Shown piece by piece: positions 47,141-57,915 of a stretch of 64,000 bases of DNA (positions within the stretch are counted from its first letter, which is position 1; every line of letters begins with the position of its first letter). The translations under genes were made by a program, and so were the position numbers. Under the pieces are notes generated by a model. It was not told where the DNA came from and did no database searches. It was given only the letters and a program-made list of their open reading frames with translations. Origin of the DNA: Chalara sp. BL73 (Eukaryota > Ascomycota > Leotiomycetes > Helotiales). Location: contig CAKJVC010000006.1 of the NCBI GenBank assembly GCA_918026815.1, positions 868,001-932,000 of the forward strand, given 5' to 3'.

Positions 47141-48105
47141 GTAGCGTAAACTATAAAGCGTAAAAAAGCAGCGTAAATGCGAAAAGCGCTTGTATACTTT
47201 AAATTGTTTTTGTATTTTACTTAGATTTTTTATTTTATCGTTATTTCATGCTAGCAGTTAAAGTACAGCGCTAGCATTTGTATATACTAAAAGTTAAAAA
47301 ACCACACTTTATTAAAAACACTCTTTTTAGCGTTTTGTCTTCGACTACAATGATTAGGAGGCTATGTAGCATTTGTCTAGCACTCGCAAAGCACTTGCAT
47401 CCTACTCCCTGCCAAGACGTAAAATAAAACAAACAAACAAACAAACAAACAACTACACTTTTCCTTTTTAGTTTAGTATTCTTGTATTGAAACACCTATA
47501 TTACGCCCCATCAGGCTCATAGGATCGTGATTGTGACACACGGGCCGAAAACACCGAAACGTAAAATCGCGGTCGTAATAAATGTAATAAATGTAATCAA
47601 ACAACTTTTACTTTAATAATGGCACTACTAACGTGAACCAATCTTTTTTGTACTCCGTCCCCTGAACCTTTTGCTGGTAAGAAAGCTGCAACTCGAAAAA
47701 AGTGCAGATTCTTTGTCAGGAGCTAAAGTTGATAAGCTTTACCATAGCACTAAGCGGCCCAAAAAGGTACAATATCCGACGTCGCCTGCCAGAATGCTTA
47801 TTCTACTACATATACCAGTTCGGAACCTGACATTCTTTGACGTATTAGAACTAGTTTGTTTATATAAACGCGTTTCTTTAGTTTGTTTAGCACTACACAC
47901 TAAGTTATATTGTGCATTGGCCAAGTATAGTTCTAACTAAATTTGGGTTTTCGCTTAAATTCATTTAAGCTACAAATAGTTGCACAAAAAATTGTGCCAG
48001 GCTAAAGCGTTTCTTGGCATTTTGCCAAGGAATTTTCTAGCTGGAAATGAATCCATCATCAATCAGCATCCTCAAACATTAAGAGGGCACTGAACAGCCA
48101 ACATC
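47141..48105. other. Border of the repeat block; (AAAC)6 microsatellite; HET promoter
   Basis: AT-rich to about 47.5 kb. A perfect (AAAC)6 lies at 47427-47450. At 47520-47600 a stretch ending in AATAAATGTAATAAATGTAAT resembles the 3' tail of a LINE, but no coding part is present. Normal composition returns at about 48.05 kb, just before the HET gene. Confidence 0.45.
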
Positions 48106-51100
48106 ATGGACCATCTCCCGCTTGCTGATGGCGCAAGGCAACCAGCGCTGTCTGTTCCCTTCGTCGTGAAGTCAGCGTCCGATTTTCCCTACGATCATGG
48201 CGAGGATGACTTTATCAGCTTTCCCGAGCACCATCTACAAGAGCTACGATTTATTTACCCACATCTTAGTCCCGAAGACGCCTTACTATCGCTCGCCCAG
48301 TCATGGCTCTTCTTCGGCACCCTAGCGGAGTTTTTCCAGCTGCCCATTGACTCAAACGCCCTCACCCGGCTAGACCACACCGGTGAGCGCTTGATTTGCA
48401 CTTCTGGACTCGGTGAACTTCGCTCTCGATGGATAGCATCATTGCCGCCCCGTTCTATCGTTACCCATGGTCTTCGGCAACGGGTCAGTCGCCGATGTGG
48501 TGTTCTTCTCGCTCGTGCCACCTGGGCGTACGAGCATTTTCAGGACATGGCCATTGAAGATCCCCGCGCCAAACTAGTTATGTTCTCCATCAAGGTTATG
48601 CTGTGCTCGTTGTGTTATACTGTCAGGGTTGTACTGTATCCTACTCCCACACTCGACGCCGTTCTCAATCGCTTGTCTTTCCGCCCCATGGCAGTTGATG
48701 GTAGTACTACGACTGACTTTTTACTCTTGGACTACATGGTTCAGAATCGATGGTGCCCATATCAGATAAACCATCTTCTGACCTTGCACAGTGCAACTTC
48801 GATGATCTATCTCGCTTCAATCTCTAGGAGGAAACGCAATATCGGCCACGAAAATTGTCTCCGAGCTGGCTGCTGCAAGGCAAGCCAGATTGACTGGGCT
48901 ACCTTTGAGCCCATCCACGTTACTGCCGGATGCACTTGCGAACATGTTTCGGTTGATGAGCAACAAATAATGGCCAAGTTAGAAGATGGTCAGATTCCAC
49001 TGCTTTCATGCACGAAGAGCGCCTCCGGTGACTTCTCTATCGAGGTGATCCAGGCGGATTGCCACACGGTGTTTGGAACACCAACGCTGTACTACGCTAT
49101 CAGCCATGTAAGGCGACTTTAATATGATCAGAAGTTTTTTCAAGGTGGGGGATCGATTTTAACTGTATTTCACACGTGCTTCATGGGGATGGAGTGTTCG
49201 TTTGGAGCATCTCTGTCCTTTGGCTATTTTAGACCTTCATATGAAACCCTCTGACTATCTTCCAGGTATGGGCCGATGGTCTTGGGAATCCGTTTGCTAA
49301 CTCTCTCGCGAAATGCCAATTTGAACGGTTATACAACAAGCTCAAATCATTATCGAAAGAAGTGGCGATGACTAGGCCTTTTTCCAGCGCGATTACACTC
49401 TTTGAATCAGCTGGAAGTGACAGCCCTGTTGTATTCTGGATGGATGTATTCTGCATTCCAGTAGAAAAGGCGAACAACCAGCAAAATTCTCGACTCAAAC
49501 AGAAAGCCATTGCACTCATGGATTTGACCTACTCCTATGCACGCCAGGTTTTTGTTTTAGATTCAGAGATGGAACTTGTTGCAGCCCAGGGTGGCAGTAG
49601 CGACGAGTTGAGCCAACTAAAAGCATCTACAGAAGCGCTGTCCCGCTTTGTGACCTGTAGCTGGATGGGCCGTTCTTGGACGCTTCAGGAAGGCGCACTT
49701 GCATCTGAACTCTGGGCTCATTATTCTGGGCATGCAATGCGACACCAATCATTTTATTCCATCGACTTGTCTCCGAGTTTAGCGGACAAGGCGCCTCCAG
49801 AGCTGCTTGCGATGATCGAAGTGCTTCAAAGCCATGCCTCTCTACCGTCTGTTGGGCGAGGTACACAAGACATGATGAATGCGGCTGCTTATTGCTCCTC
49901 GGCTCGAGATGTGCAGTTTCTAGAAGTTTGGAACAGCCTCATTGGTCGCTCAACCACCCAGCCGGAGGATTTTCACTGCATAGTAGCGAAGTATGTCATA
50001 GCGCCGAGGGATTACGGCTGCCTACTATTATACTAACTTTGTGTAGCCTCCTCGACTTCAGTGTTCAGGAACTATTTGGGCTCAAGAGAGCTGACAGGTC
50101 GGATCAGGAAAATCGCTACGAAAGAATGAAAGCCATCATTCTAACCCAGAAAAGACTACCTATGCAGCTGTTCTGTCTTCCTACAGCACAAGCGAACAGT
50201 AGCAGCGAGATGGCATGGCTTCCAGAGAGACCCATTGGACCTCGATTATCCGAAGATGCATTTGTGCACTCTGTTAAAGCCGTACAGGGAGGTTTTGTCA
50301 TGGAACCTGCTTGCCTTACCTCCTGCTTTTTCGCCTGGCCACTTCATAGTTCAACCATAGGTTTCTGTCTCGATATACCTTCGAAGAACGGAGTACATCC
50401 ACGTATTACTTTAGATCTTCCCAGCAGTCCTGGTATTGGGGGTTCAGACTTGTTGGTATATTTGAATGCCTTGACCGAGGCACATACTCTCCTCGCCGAT
50501 TCCAGGAAGAACGGCGCAGCTTTTTCGGTCACCGATAGACAGAATGACTCTGTAAAAGTGAAATATCTTTGCTCATTACGTTTCCATAACTGCTGGGAAG
50601 CCCACGGATCTGTCAATGCTCCCGACTACATAGCTGCCGCCGCCGTGAGCAAGAGGGTGTCTATTTGCATATCGGGTAAGAAAACAGACTACAGGGTGTT
50701 CTCATCTCTCACTAACGGCTCCCCCTGTACAAGGCCCAGATACGCACACTGCTTTGAAGTTTCGTCGCCCTCTTCGTGTCGGTTCTAATCTCATAGTCAC
50801 CCTCCCGGCAAAAATTTTAGTCATCACCGCAGTCCTCCTTATTATTACTGCTATCGCGCTTGCCACTATATTTTCCCTGCATACAGTTAGGAAACCTGGG
50901 GGTTTCAAACCACCCCCAAACAGGCCTGCCATCGTTTATTCGATCCTCTTTTTCTATGCTTGTGTCACCGCCGTCTTCGTTTACTATATCGTCACTCTCC
51001 TCTTTATATTCGCAAGGTACATGTCCGCCCCATGGGTTCAAAGAAGCTACCTCACCGACCAGTTACCCTGGTATGTAAGAGCTCTCTACTGGGAGAAGTT

Positions 51101-51641
51101 ACCCAGCATTTTGAAATTCTTTATGTGGGGACGGCACATGCAACAAGCGCTAGTAACGTGCCTTCTCGGCAGGCGTACACTTTACGAGGTTCAGACCGAT
51201 CGTCCTGGGAGAGGACGCTCTCCTTTGCTCTGGAGACTTAAACGCATCGCCATGTTTCCTTGGCGAAGTACACAGAACGCAAATGGACTGCCGCAAGGTT
51301 ATATGGATGATTACACAGATGATTACGACGTCAATATCCCGCTGCTACCCCCGAACGAGCCTGATCTCGCCTTCAGAGACTTGCAGCCTTCCTCGCCGCT
51401 GTCTCCTCCGATAGGCCACTCTGGAATAGATCCGTTCGATTGGGTAGGTGAGGAGAACGCTAGTATTTTGCGAGCAGTTCGGCGCGCGTTGATCGCAACT
51501 CGCGCGGATGGGACTGGGGACGGCATGTGGGACATCTTCCATGATGCGATAGTCAGCGGGCAACGGATCGGTCGAATAGAGAAAGGAAGAAAGTTTAGGG
51601 ACATTTTGTTTGATTTAGGGCTTATTAGAGGGGTGAGGTGA
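48106..51641 (+). CDS. HET-domain protein with C-terminal transmembrane segments
   Basis: Four exons: 48106-49107, 49266-49990, 50047-50675, 50734-51641. They sum to 3,264 nt, giving 1,087 residues, and phases agree at every junction. The HET (heterokaryon incompatibility) core begins at the exon 1/2 junction: YYAISHVWADG (about 329-339), VVFWMDVFCIP (389-399), YSYARQVFVLD (423-433), GRSWTLQEGA (469-478). This is the standard order for this family, whose members trigger incompatibility or programmed cell death in fungi. The N-terminal 330 residues match nothing I recognise and include a Cys/His-containing stretch. Near the C-terminus are two hydrophobic segments (about 811-833 and 851-879), followed by a soluble tail of about 200 residues. 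That suggests membrane anchoring, unusual for HET proteins. The first intron (49108-49265) is long for this window (158 nt). No lesion was seen. Confidence 0.88.
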
Positions 51642-51905
51642 TTGAAAGGATTAGTTTTGTAATAGAATGCTGAATAAGAATGCGAAATTAATAAACGCAC
51701 ACGAGACCCTACATAGTAGCCTGCCCACAAGAACGAGGTAGCAGATTTACCCAAATGTTCTATTTGATTTGATACAAGACCCAACCAAGAAAATCAAAAG
51801 CAAATATTTCTCCTTACCTTTTATTAATCTTCCTTCTTCATTGACCCTCGTTCTTTACCAGCCCTCCTTTTCACCGACTTTCTTCCAACCGTCATCTCTG
51901 TTTAA

Positions 51906-52200
51906 GTGAGATGGACGTTTACATTTGCTGGACGAGAGGTCAATCTAAAGGATGAAGCTGATAAGGCCGTTCACTGGCTAAACCGATTCAAATCTGTTGG
52001 CGATATCGCAGTGAATGTAGACCCCATGCATGCCTGCTTGCCGTGGACCGGGATTCGTCTCCTACTCAAAGTGAGAGCAATCTCATATAAACTCCAACGC
52101 AACTAGCTTATGTTTCAATCAATGGGTTGCTGGAGGCCAAAGCAGCAATTCATTTGGCGTCACGGTTGATGGGACGGTACAATGTATCACAGCCGCGAAC
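51906..52200 (+). pseudogene. Fragment of a fungal NLR-like (STAND) N-terminal region
   Basis: RWTFTFAGREVNLKDEADKA, then VHWLNRFKSVGDIAVNVDP and HACLPWTGIRLLLK (51909-52073). This corresponds to the conserved N-terminal segment of many fungal NACHT/ankyrin or NACHT/WD proteins (WTFxxAGR...WLNRFKEVGDIAVxxDPxHAALPWAGVRFLLQ). After a short intron-like gap (52074-52109), AYVSINGLLEAKAAIHLASR is in keeping with the family. The frame is then lost, and no start codon, NACHT domain or repeats are present. It is a remnant next to the HET gene. The family call is from memory. Confidence 0.5.
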
Positions 52201-52935
52201 GACACGGCCCCTTCTCATCCGATCGATCTGAACTACGTATCTGCACGCCTTGTCAAAGAGCCCGCGAATAGAGAATCCATCGCCATCACGATATTGGAAG
52301 CTGGCCGGTAACAGTCGCCATGAGTGAGTGCCCACGATTAGAAATATATTACCTCGGCGATACCCCTCTGTATCATCGACATCGACTAGAGGTTCATCTG
52401 TCAACGAAGAACTTTATTGTCGACATCTCGAAGAGGAAACTGAGTCCTACAATGCACTTATAAACGACAGCGGCCGGCCCTCAACGCTTAGTAGATACTG
52501 TAATCCGCACAATAGGGGGAGGAGTCCACAATTCGCACGGAGTTAGCCGAGCTCAGGTGTTGACGTGGTCCTTGTAAGGCAGGTTTATCCTATTCAGGAA
52601 AGGTAAAGTATAACTCTGCGGGGAGAATCGTAATTCCCTCTTTGGGCAATTGTCCATTTCCCTAGTCCCACGAGTCTAGACCCTCCACGGTACGCTAACT
52701 CCCCGCATCTTGTATTGGATATTCAACCCCTGGGGCGAGATGACACAGCTAAGGTCATTAGCGCTCTAACAGAAGTGTGGAGAGACTCCAAATCCGTTTC
52801 GTTGGACTACACACACGTAAACAAAAGTGAGAGCATTCGTTTATTACGTATCAGTGAGTAAGCGGTCGCCTGAGGTTATTTTCCACCATGACATCATAGA
52901 TCGAGATGAGCCCGGCGAGGAGAAGAGGGACGGTC
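52201..52935. other. No intact gene; scattered coding-like scraps
   Basis: 735 bp between the NLR fragment and the truncated SDR. One plus-strand segment (about 52706-52830: LVLDIQPLGRDDTAKVISAL, TEVWRDSKSVSLDYTHVNK) reads like protein but has no start, partner exons or recognisable family. Nothing else is supported. Confidence 0.4.
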
Positions 52936-53294
52936 TTACTTGTGGATTGGAATGTCAATCCTGCCATTATCACTCAGTTCCAGGGCCGCATCGACCAGCT
53001 TTTGGTGTTTCGAAACGTCAGAGACATCAGCCTGCACCACAACGGCCTTGGGACCAGCAGCCCGAACAGATGCAGCTGTCTGCTCTGCGCGGTCAGCACT
53101 AGTAGAGGCAATGAAGTTTACAACCACATTGGCACCACGCTTTGCGACTAGAATTGCAATTCCGGCTCCAATTCCTCTGTTACAAGTCAGCCATCAATCG
53201 CATACAGGATTCATCTCAAAAAGGTGGCTTACTTTGAAGACCCAGTGACGATGGCGGTCTTTCCCTTGAGAGACAATCCTGAAAAGTCCGACAT
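52936..53294 (-). pseudogene. Truncated short-chain dehydrogenase/reductase (SDR)
   Basis: Exon 1 is 53294-53233 (MSDFSGLSLKGKTAIVTGSS). A 56-nt intron (53232-53177) follows, and exon 2 is 53176-52940. The NAD(P)-binding motif TGSSKGIG, the acidic and basic strand segments (KRGANVVVNFIASTSADRAE, AVVVQADVSD) and NGRIDI are all clear. The sequence then ends at a good splice donor (CACAA/GTAAG, 52939), where the next exon should carry HNAG. No such exon follows. The YxxxK catalytic pair and the C-terminal half are missing, so only about 100 of roughly 260 residues remain. Read without splicing, the ORF stops at 52936. It is divergent from the Zn2Cys6 regulator. Similar SDRs are common in polyketide clusters; the exact substrate is not inferable. 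Confidence 0.75.
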
Positions 53295-54022
53295 GTTGAC
53301 GTTGGTTGCTTCTGGGCCACTTAGCTTTCAGTTTGCAGACTGCAATAGACTTGGGAAATTGAGAACGCTAGGTTGGCGATGAAGATATTGTTGCTTTTGT
53401 TGTTGCGGTTGTACAGGTGAGTTACAAGAAGAATAAGAGAATGAACTCTCCTTTTGAAGCCATCGTCTGCAGTTCATTTATATCTACATACGGCATCTAG
53501 TGGTAGGCAGCTGGTCTATCGTTGTGCAAACCTCCCACACGCCACCCCCAGTAAGATTACCTATTCCAGACCATTGACAACCTGATGGGTTTGTAGGGCT
53601 TTCCTAATCAAGCAGTAGACACCAAGCCTACTTTGGTATCGGCCTCAGATTGAAAGCCAGCCTATTCTGTCCAATCAATTTGGTATCAAAAGTGGATCCT
53701 CGGATTGAAACCGAGCTCATTCTATCCAACCAACGTCTCTTAGGATTGCAGGACCGGACGCCCCTCAAAATATTCAGTCAATCCGTGACATTCGCCCATT
53801 CAAGACCCTCACACTCCTAGTGTCAACAAGGCCCTGCCTGGCCTATCTTCAGTAGCCAAGGCACCAACATTCGCCCCCAAGACTTCAATGCCATCTGTGC
53901 GTCTTCACCCGCCCCCAGCATCGTTTCCCCGCAACTCCAACAGTGCTTCATGACATTCTGAGAAAGCGCGCAAAGGGGCAGCTCGCCTGCTCGTATATGT
54001 GTCGCCGAACACACACAATACC
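53295..54022. promoter_or_regulatory. Divergent promoter between SDR and Zn2Cys6 regulator
   Basis: 728 bp. A roughly 45-bp sequence is repeated imperfectly at a 55-bp interval (about 53643-53686 and 53698-53740): CCTCRGATTGAAA...ATTCTRTCCAAYCAA. Each copy ends in a CCAAT-like box. The second copy contains the perfect inverted repeat listed below. There is no other gene. Confidence 0.5.
53699..53715. promoter_or_regulatory. CTCGG-N7-CCGAG inverted repeat, candidate Zn2Cys6 binding site
   Basis: CTCGG (53699-53703), ATTGAAA, CCGAG (53711-53715). CGG half-sites facing each other are the usual target of Gal4-type dimers. The sister repeat 55 bp upstream has CTCAG-ATTGAAA-GCCAG, a degraded version. 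The location between a Zn2Cys6 gene and an SDR suggests autoregulation of the former cluster; that is inference. Confidence 0.45.
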
Positions 54023-56623
54023 ATGGCAGATTCCATAACCGCAGCACAGACTCTACCATCGCCTTTATCTACAGAGAGCAGTCTGAAGCGGCCAAACAAC
54101 CGATCCGTGAGCTCTACCGACTGTCATACATGCGCGTCATTAAGTCGAAGATGTGATCGCCAGCGACCTCAGTGCTCTGCCCGTCTGGCTCGGAACGAGA
54201 CGTCCGCAGGTTTTGCTATTTGCATTGTCGTGGGATTGACGATAGTCCTGGCTCGGACAGCCTTCCTCAAAATCCCCGCGAGTCCGCGAACAAGAGAAGA
54301 CATCCTCAAGCCGGGTGGAACAATCCGATCCAACAGGCACTGCGTTAAATGCTGAGCGTGCTCAGCAACCTTCAAAAGCTGGCGCGAACACCGACGGAGA
54401 ATTTCGCCCGTTCAAGTTCGTCGACGGCTGTAACAACTCAAGCTGAACAAAGATCTCAATCCGTAGATCTAGGTAGAAGGACTCAAAATTGTGAACAACT
54501 ATCAATTGTTATAAGTAAGAGAATAAGCCACAGACAGGAGAAGGGAAAGAGAGCAGTGCTTTACATACAGGATGCTGGCCAGGGGCCAGTGTAAGCGAGT
54601 CCTGTAGTAGCAGGGGCCAAGCTCCACCGAGCTCTGCAGTGTCAGGAGCCAAGCTCTAGTAGGTCCAGGCCTGTGACAACGGCCGGCCATCCAAACGACG
54701 CAAACGACAACGAGTTTTGGGTGCAAGTGAGGAAGGCTACGCCAAAGGAACTTCCTATAGAAAAGTAGCAAGCCTACAGAAAGAGTCTGCTGGGGAGGAT
54801 CCAGCGGTTTCACCGCTAAAGGGAGCCTCTGAAAGTCTAAGTAATTTCTTTATAGTCATGTTCGATCTCGCTGATGTGAACTGATGTCGTAGGTAGTCAA
54901 ATATCAGAGGCTGCTGAGAGTGCTTCAGAACTTCTGCTTGCCTCATCAACTATGAACGGGTCCAATACAGCTGGCTTCAATACGATAGGTTTGACAGAGA
55001 TTTTGCCGAACCAAAACAATCAAATGGTATACAATAGGGAACTCTACGTGATGGATCAGTTCGAGCCTTCCACTCACGGCAGCCACAGCTCAGACTCTCA
55101 CCCGACTAATCTTAGCATGGAGAATATGGATTTTTTGGGTACTGATTCGCTTCACCCCGAGTGGCCTTTCCTAATGGAAGACCTTTCCCTTGGATTGAAT
55201 ATCGTTTTTCCGGCACACACGGTTTCTCCCCCCGGAATTTCCATTACATCCAGTTAGCAATACTTTTCAGATCAAGTTTGATGACTCGTTAGATCTTTGC
55301 AATATATTTTTATCCATTAAAATATCATCAATTTAACATCTCATTAGATGACCGAGAATTTTGTATTCTTCCAATTACCTCAGATGTATAAATGAATCCT
55401 TTCCGTTGCCGGAAACAAAGTTTCCAAGGCTCTCGACTTCCGCTACATGCTATACTAGCGCTTTGCTATCGCCATACAAACCAGGAGAAAATAAATAATC
55501 AAAGCAGGCAGTAAAACACAAAACAAAAGCTAACACATTACTTACAAACGCTACCAAATCCAAAGGAGCAAATACCATGGGACTAGGAATATTAGACGCA
55601 ATTTTGGTCCTCTTTACTCTTGATGTAAGCAGCAGGCCCCAAGCCTCTTCTTTCTATATCACCACAAGGAGATGCTTATTCATGTTAGTGCACAAAATCT
55701 GCCTTGGGCTGATGGAAGGCGCATTTAAATCGCGCTTACACAGTGCTAGAAGCATGCGGAAGTTCTTCCCAGTGGAAAAGCCCTAGAGTTCGGCTGCAGG
55801 CCGGCATGTTAATATGGTAAGTCAATTTTTGCTCCCAAGAGAAAATGTGCTGAAAGCATCAAGGTGGGATGCAACACTGGCATTGATTTCTCGAGAGGGG
55901 TTCACCCTACCGGAAACCTACTTTCGCAACACAATCAACAATACTAGCCAAGACACATCGTTTTATGATCTTGGGGGAGTTCCGCAAGAGCTATTCTGCT
56001 GCTTGGTTCAGTTAGCACGATTAGCTCGAGAAAACGAGGTCGCGTCCTCGATGGAATGTGTCACATTCAACATGGCGCCGATAATACGGCTTGAAACTTC
56101 TATCAAAGAGTGGCAGTCACCCAGCTTTAGTGATCAAACATTCGACGATAACAGGGAAGACGAAAGCTGCGAACACTACCAATTCAAGCAAGACTCCTAC
56201 CACTGTGTAGAAGCGTGGCAATTCGCACTCCTTATTTACATAGAAAGAGTCTTCAAGTGGAACCGGACTGATAGTCCTCCTCAGAGCATATATAGACTAG
56301 CTCGAAAGATTCTCGATCACATTCGATGCTGTAGAAGGCCGTCATCGATACAGAAGCAACTCCTGCTTCCAGTGTTTTTAGCTGGCAGCGGGTCAACGGA
56401 CTTAGATGCGCAGGAGCTGGTGTGGAGCTACTGTGCCTGGTGGACCGAAAGAGCCATTATGAAATGTTTCAGACAGCTGGTGCATTTCTTGAAGACTTGT
56501 GGCAAAGACTCCCTGAGACCTGCTGGTGGGGATCAGTTGTTGACGAAAATACCAGGGCATCCAACCGTACAACAAACCCAGTCAGCTATCTCTTTGGTTA
56601 AAGGTGATCATTATCAACGGTAG
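54023..56623 (+). pseudogene. Disrupted Zn2Cys6 regulator with Fungal_trans_2-type domain
   Basis: The N-terminus (MADSITAAQTLPSPLSTE...) leads to CHTCASLSRRCDRQRPQC, a zinc cluster. The fifth ligand is Arg and the sixth is Ser (C-SA-R-LARNET-S), so it cannot bind two zincs normally. The frame then breaks near 54218. The next frame reads FALSWD, stop, R, stop, SWLGQPSSKSPRVREQEK, the typical linker, with TGA and TAG inside. At 54429 a solo LTR is inserted. Beyond it a basic stretch PSKRRKRQR, an intron and SQISEAAESASELLLASS continue to a stop at 55257. Degraded pieces at 55390-55800 (QSFQGSRLPLHAILALCYRH) and a final exon from 55864 (WWDATLALISREGFTLPETY ... SSIQKQLLLPVFLAGSGSTD ... SYCAWW) are the fungal-specific regulatory domain found C-terminal in such factors. 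A 47-nt intron lies at 55817-55863. It was probably the pathway regulator of the adjacent genes and is now dead. Confidence 0.8.
54429..54678. repeat. Solo LTR, family S, with target duplication, inside the regulator
   Basis: 250 bp, TGTAACAACTCAAGCTG...CAGGCCTGTGACA, flanked by perfect 5-bp duplications ACGGC (54424-54428 and 54679-54683). Removing it restores the linker frame (...FKFVDG/RPSKRRKRQR). It is almost free of C-to-T decay, so it is recent relative to the copy at 43156-43442. Confidence 0.93.
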
Positions 56624-56861
56624 GGAAACAAGTAGTATATGGTGGTGTCTTGTCATCGCAGTGCGATGGCTTGTTGTATAAGCCGGCAGTTTTGCACATA
56701 CACAATACTCAGGGACTATGGTTGATGTGGTTTAACTCTACTTATGATGAGCCGGCGCTGACCTTTTGAATCGTAACTACTCGACCCAGCGAGAACGGCG
56801 AGTATGAATATTTTCCACTAGAGGCACAATCTATCTATACTGTAACCTTTGAGGGGTAAAA

Positions 56862-57837
56862 CTATTCTTTGCTGCTACATCTCCGAAGGAATTCAAATAG
56901 AACATTCTTCGTCATCTGCGCTACATCACTCGTATTCGCATCCCAGGCAAGCGGGTTGTTCCAGTTGATGCTTCCCACACCGGACACAGCAAACACCCCC
57001 CCCGCCCCGGGTCCCGAAGCACACTGACGTAGATCTAAGTGTCCCAATCATAGGGGAGATTAATTTTTCATGAAGAGCACGGAGTGGTCATCGTGGTGCT
57101 TGCTACGAGCTAACAGCACCATGTTGTGTGGTGTTCCTATCGTGAAATCCATCTGATCAAGTTTATCACAGCTCGCACCGCCCGCGAGCCATTGACTCCA
57201 AGGAGGGCATTGGATGATTCCTCAATACCCTTCCAAAGCCAGACGAATTTCTCATCCTTCAAAGCGTCTGTGTTGAGTACGAAGAGAATACCCAGCGCGT
57301 CTCTAGACGCAGCACTTCCAATGCCAAACAAGAGGTTTGGCGCACGGCCGAGAGATCGCCAGAGACTTCCAAGCTCGCTGTTGAGAATTTGGTAGCGTTC
57401 TTCGCCAAGGATTTTATGGGTTCGAGCACCAATGTCAGCACGACGCACCTCTATGCGATGAGGCCTATCTATAGCTATATCAGATTTTCCCTAACAGGAA
57501 ATTAGCATCTGCCAAGGCAAATATTCTCTCAAGGAGGTCTTACATAGAAACTACTTCCTCCGGCGTACATGATGGACCCACCGAGCCTCGCAAAATCCTG
57601 ATGTGCGTTAAGAGATTAGATTTAGGGGTACTCTAGATGGGATCCGGTGATCTCCACGTCGTAGCCCACAAGGGCCGGAACACCACATAAGTGAAGGTTA
57701 TCATCAGTGAGAACATCGTACTTGCCCCCAAGGTATTGTTCTAAGAAGGACGCCATCTGGATATCCGCAGCGAACTTGCGTGAAGGCCTTCCTGTCTCTT
57801 CACCGAATAACATCTTTATTAGATATATACTACTCAA
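56862..57837 (-). pseudogene. Decayed gene of unrecognised family
   Basis: Minus-strand coherent segments: GEETGRPSRKFAADIQMASF, YDVLTDDNLHLCGVPALVGY (57810-57640); DFARLGGSIMYAGGSSFY (about 57595-57540); an apparent intron (57542-57491); GKSDIAIDRPHRIEVRRADI, YQILNSELGSLWRSLGRAPN, LFGIGSAASRDALGILFVLN, WKGIEESSNALLGVNGSRAV (57490-57140); and a C-terminal piece GVGSINWNNPLAWDANTSDV (about 56960). Stops lie between the pieces (57622, 57137). The N-terminus is lost where a copia LTR fragment begins (57834). I do not recognise the fold. It sits between the dead regulator and the acetyl-CoA-synthetase-like pseudogene on the same strand, so it may have belonged to the same cluster. Confidence 0.55.
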
Positions 57838-57915
57838 TACAATCTACCTAAACCACTGCAATACGGTAGACTTTGCGTACAACACTAGCTTCCCGTATGC
57901 CACCCTTTCAATAAT
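57834..57915. repeat. Fragment of D-family copia LTR
   Basis: AAACCACTGCAAT-CGGTAGACTTTGCGTAC-AACACTAGCTTCCC. It matches the reverse complement of the LTR at 29300-29526 with C-to-T differences. It abuts the broken 5' end of the gene at 56862-57837. Confidence 0.65.

Noticed and set aside
47520..47600. LINE 3' tail (AATAAATGT repeats)
   Set aside because: Only a short tail-like stretch with no reverse transcriptase or target duplication. Not strong enough to annotate as an element.
57126..57395. Plus-strand 89-codon ORF in the 57 kb region
   Set aside because: It lies opposite the coherent minus-strand protein segments (GSLWRSLGRAPN...), which have the better composition. It is treated as a shadow.
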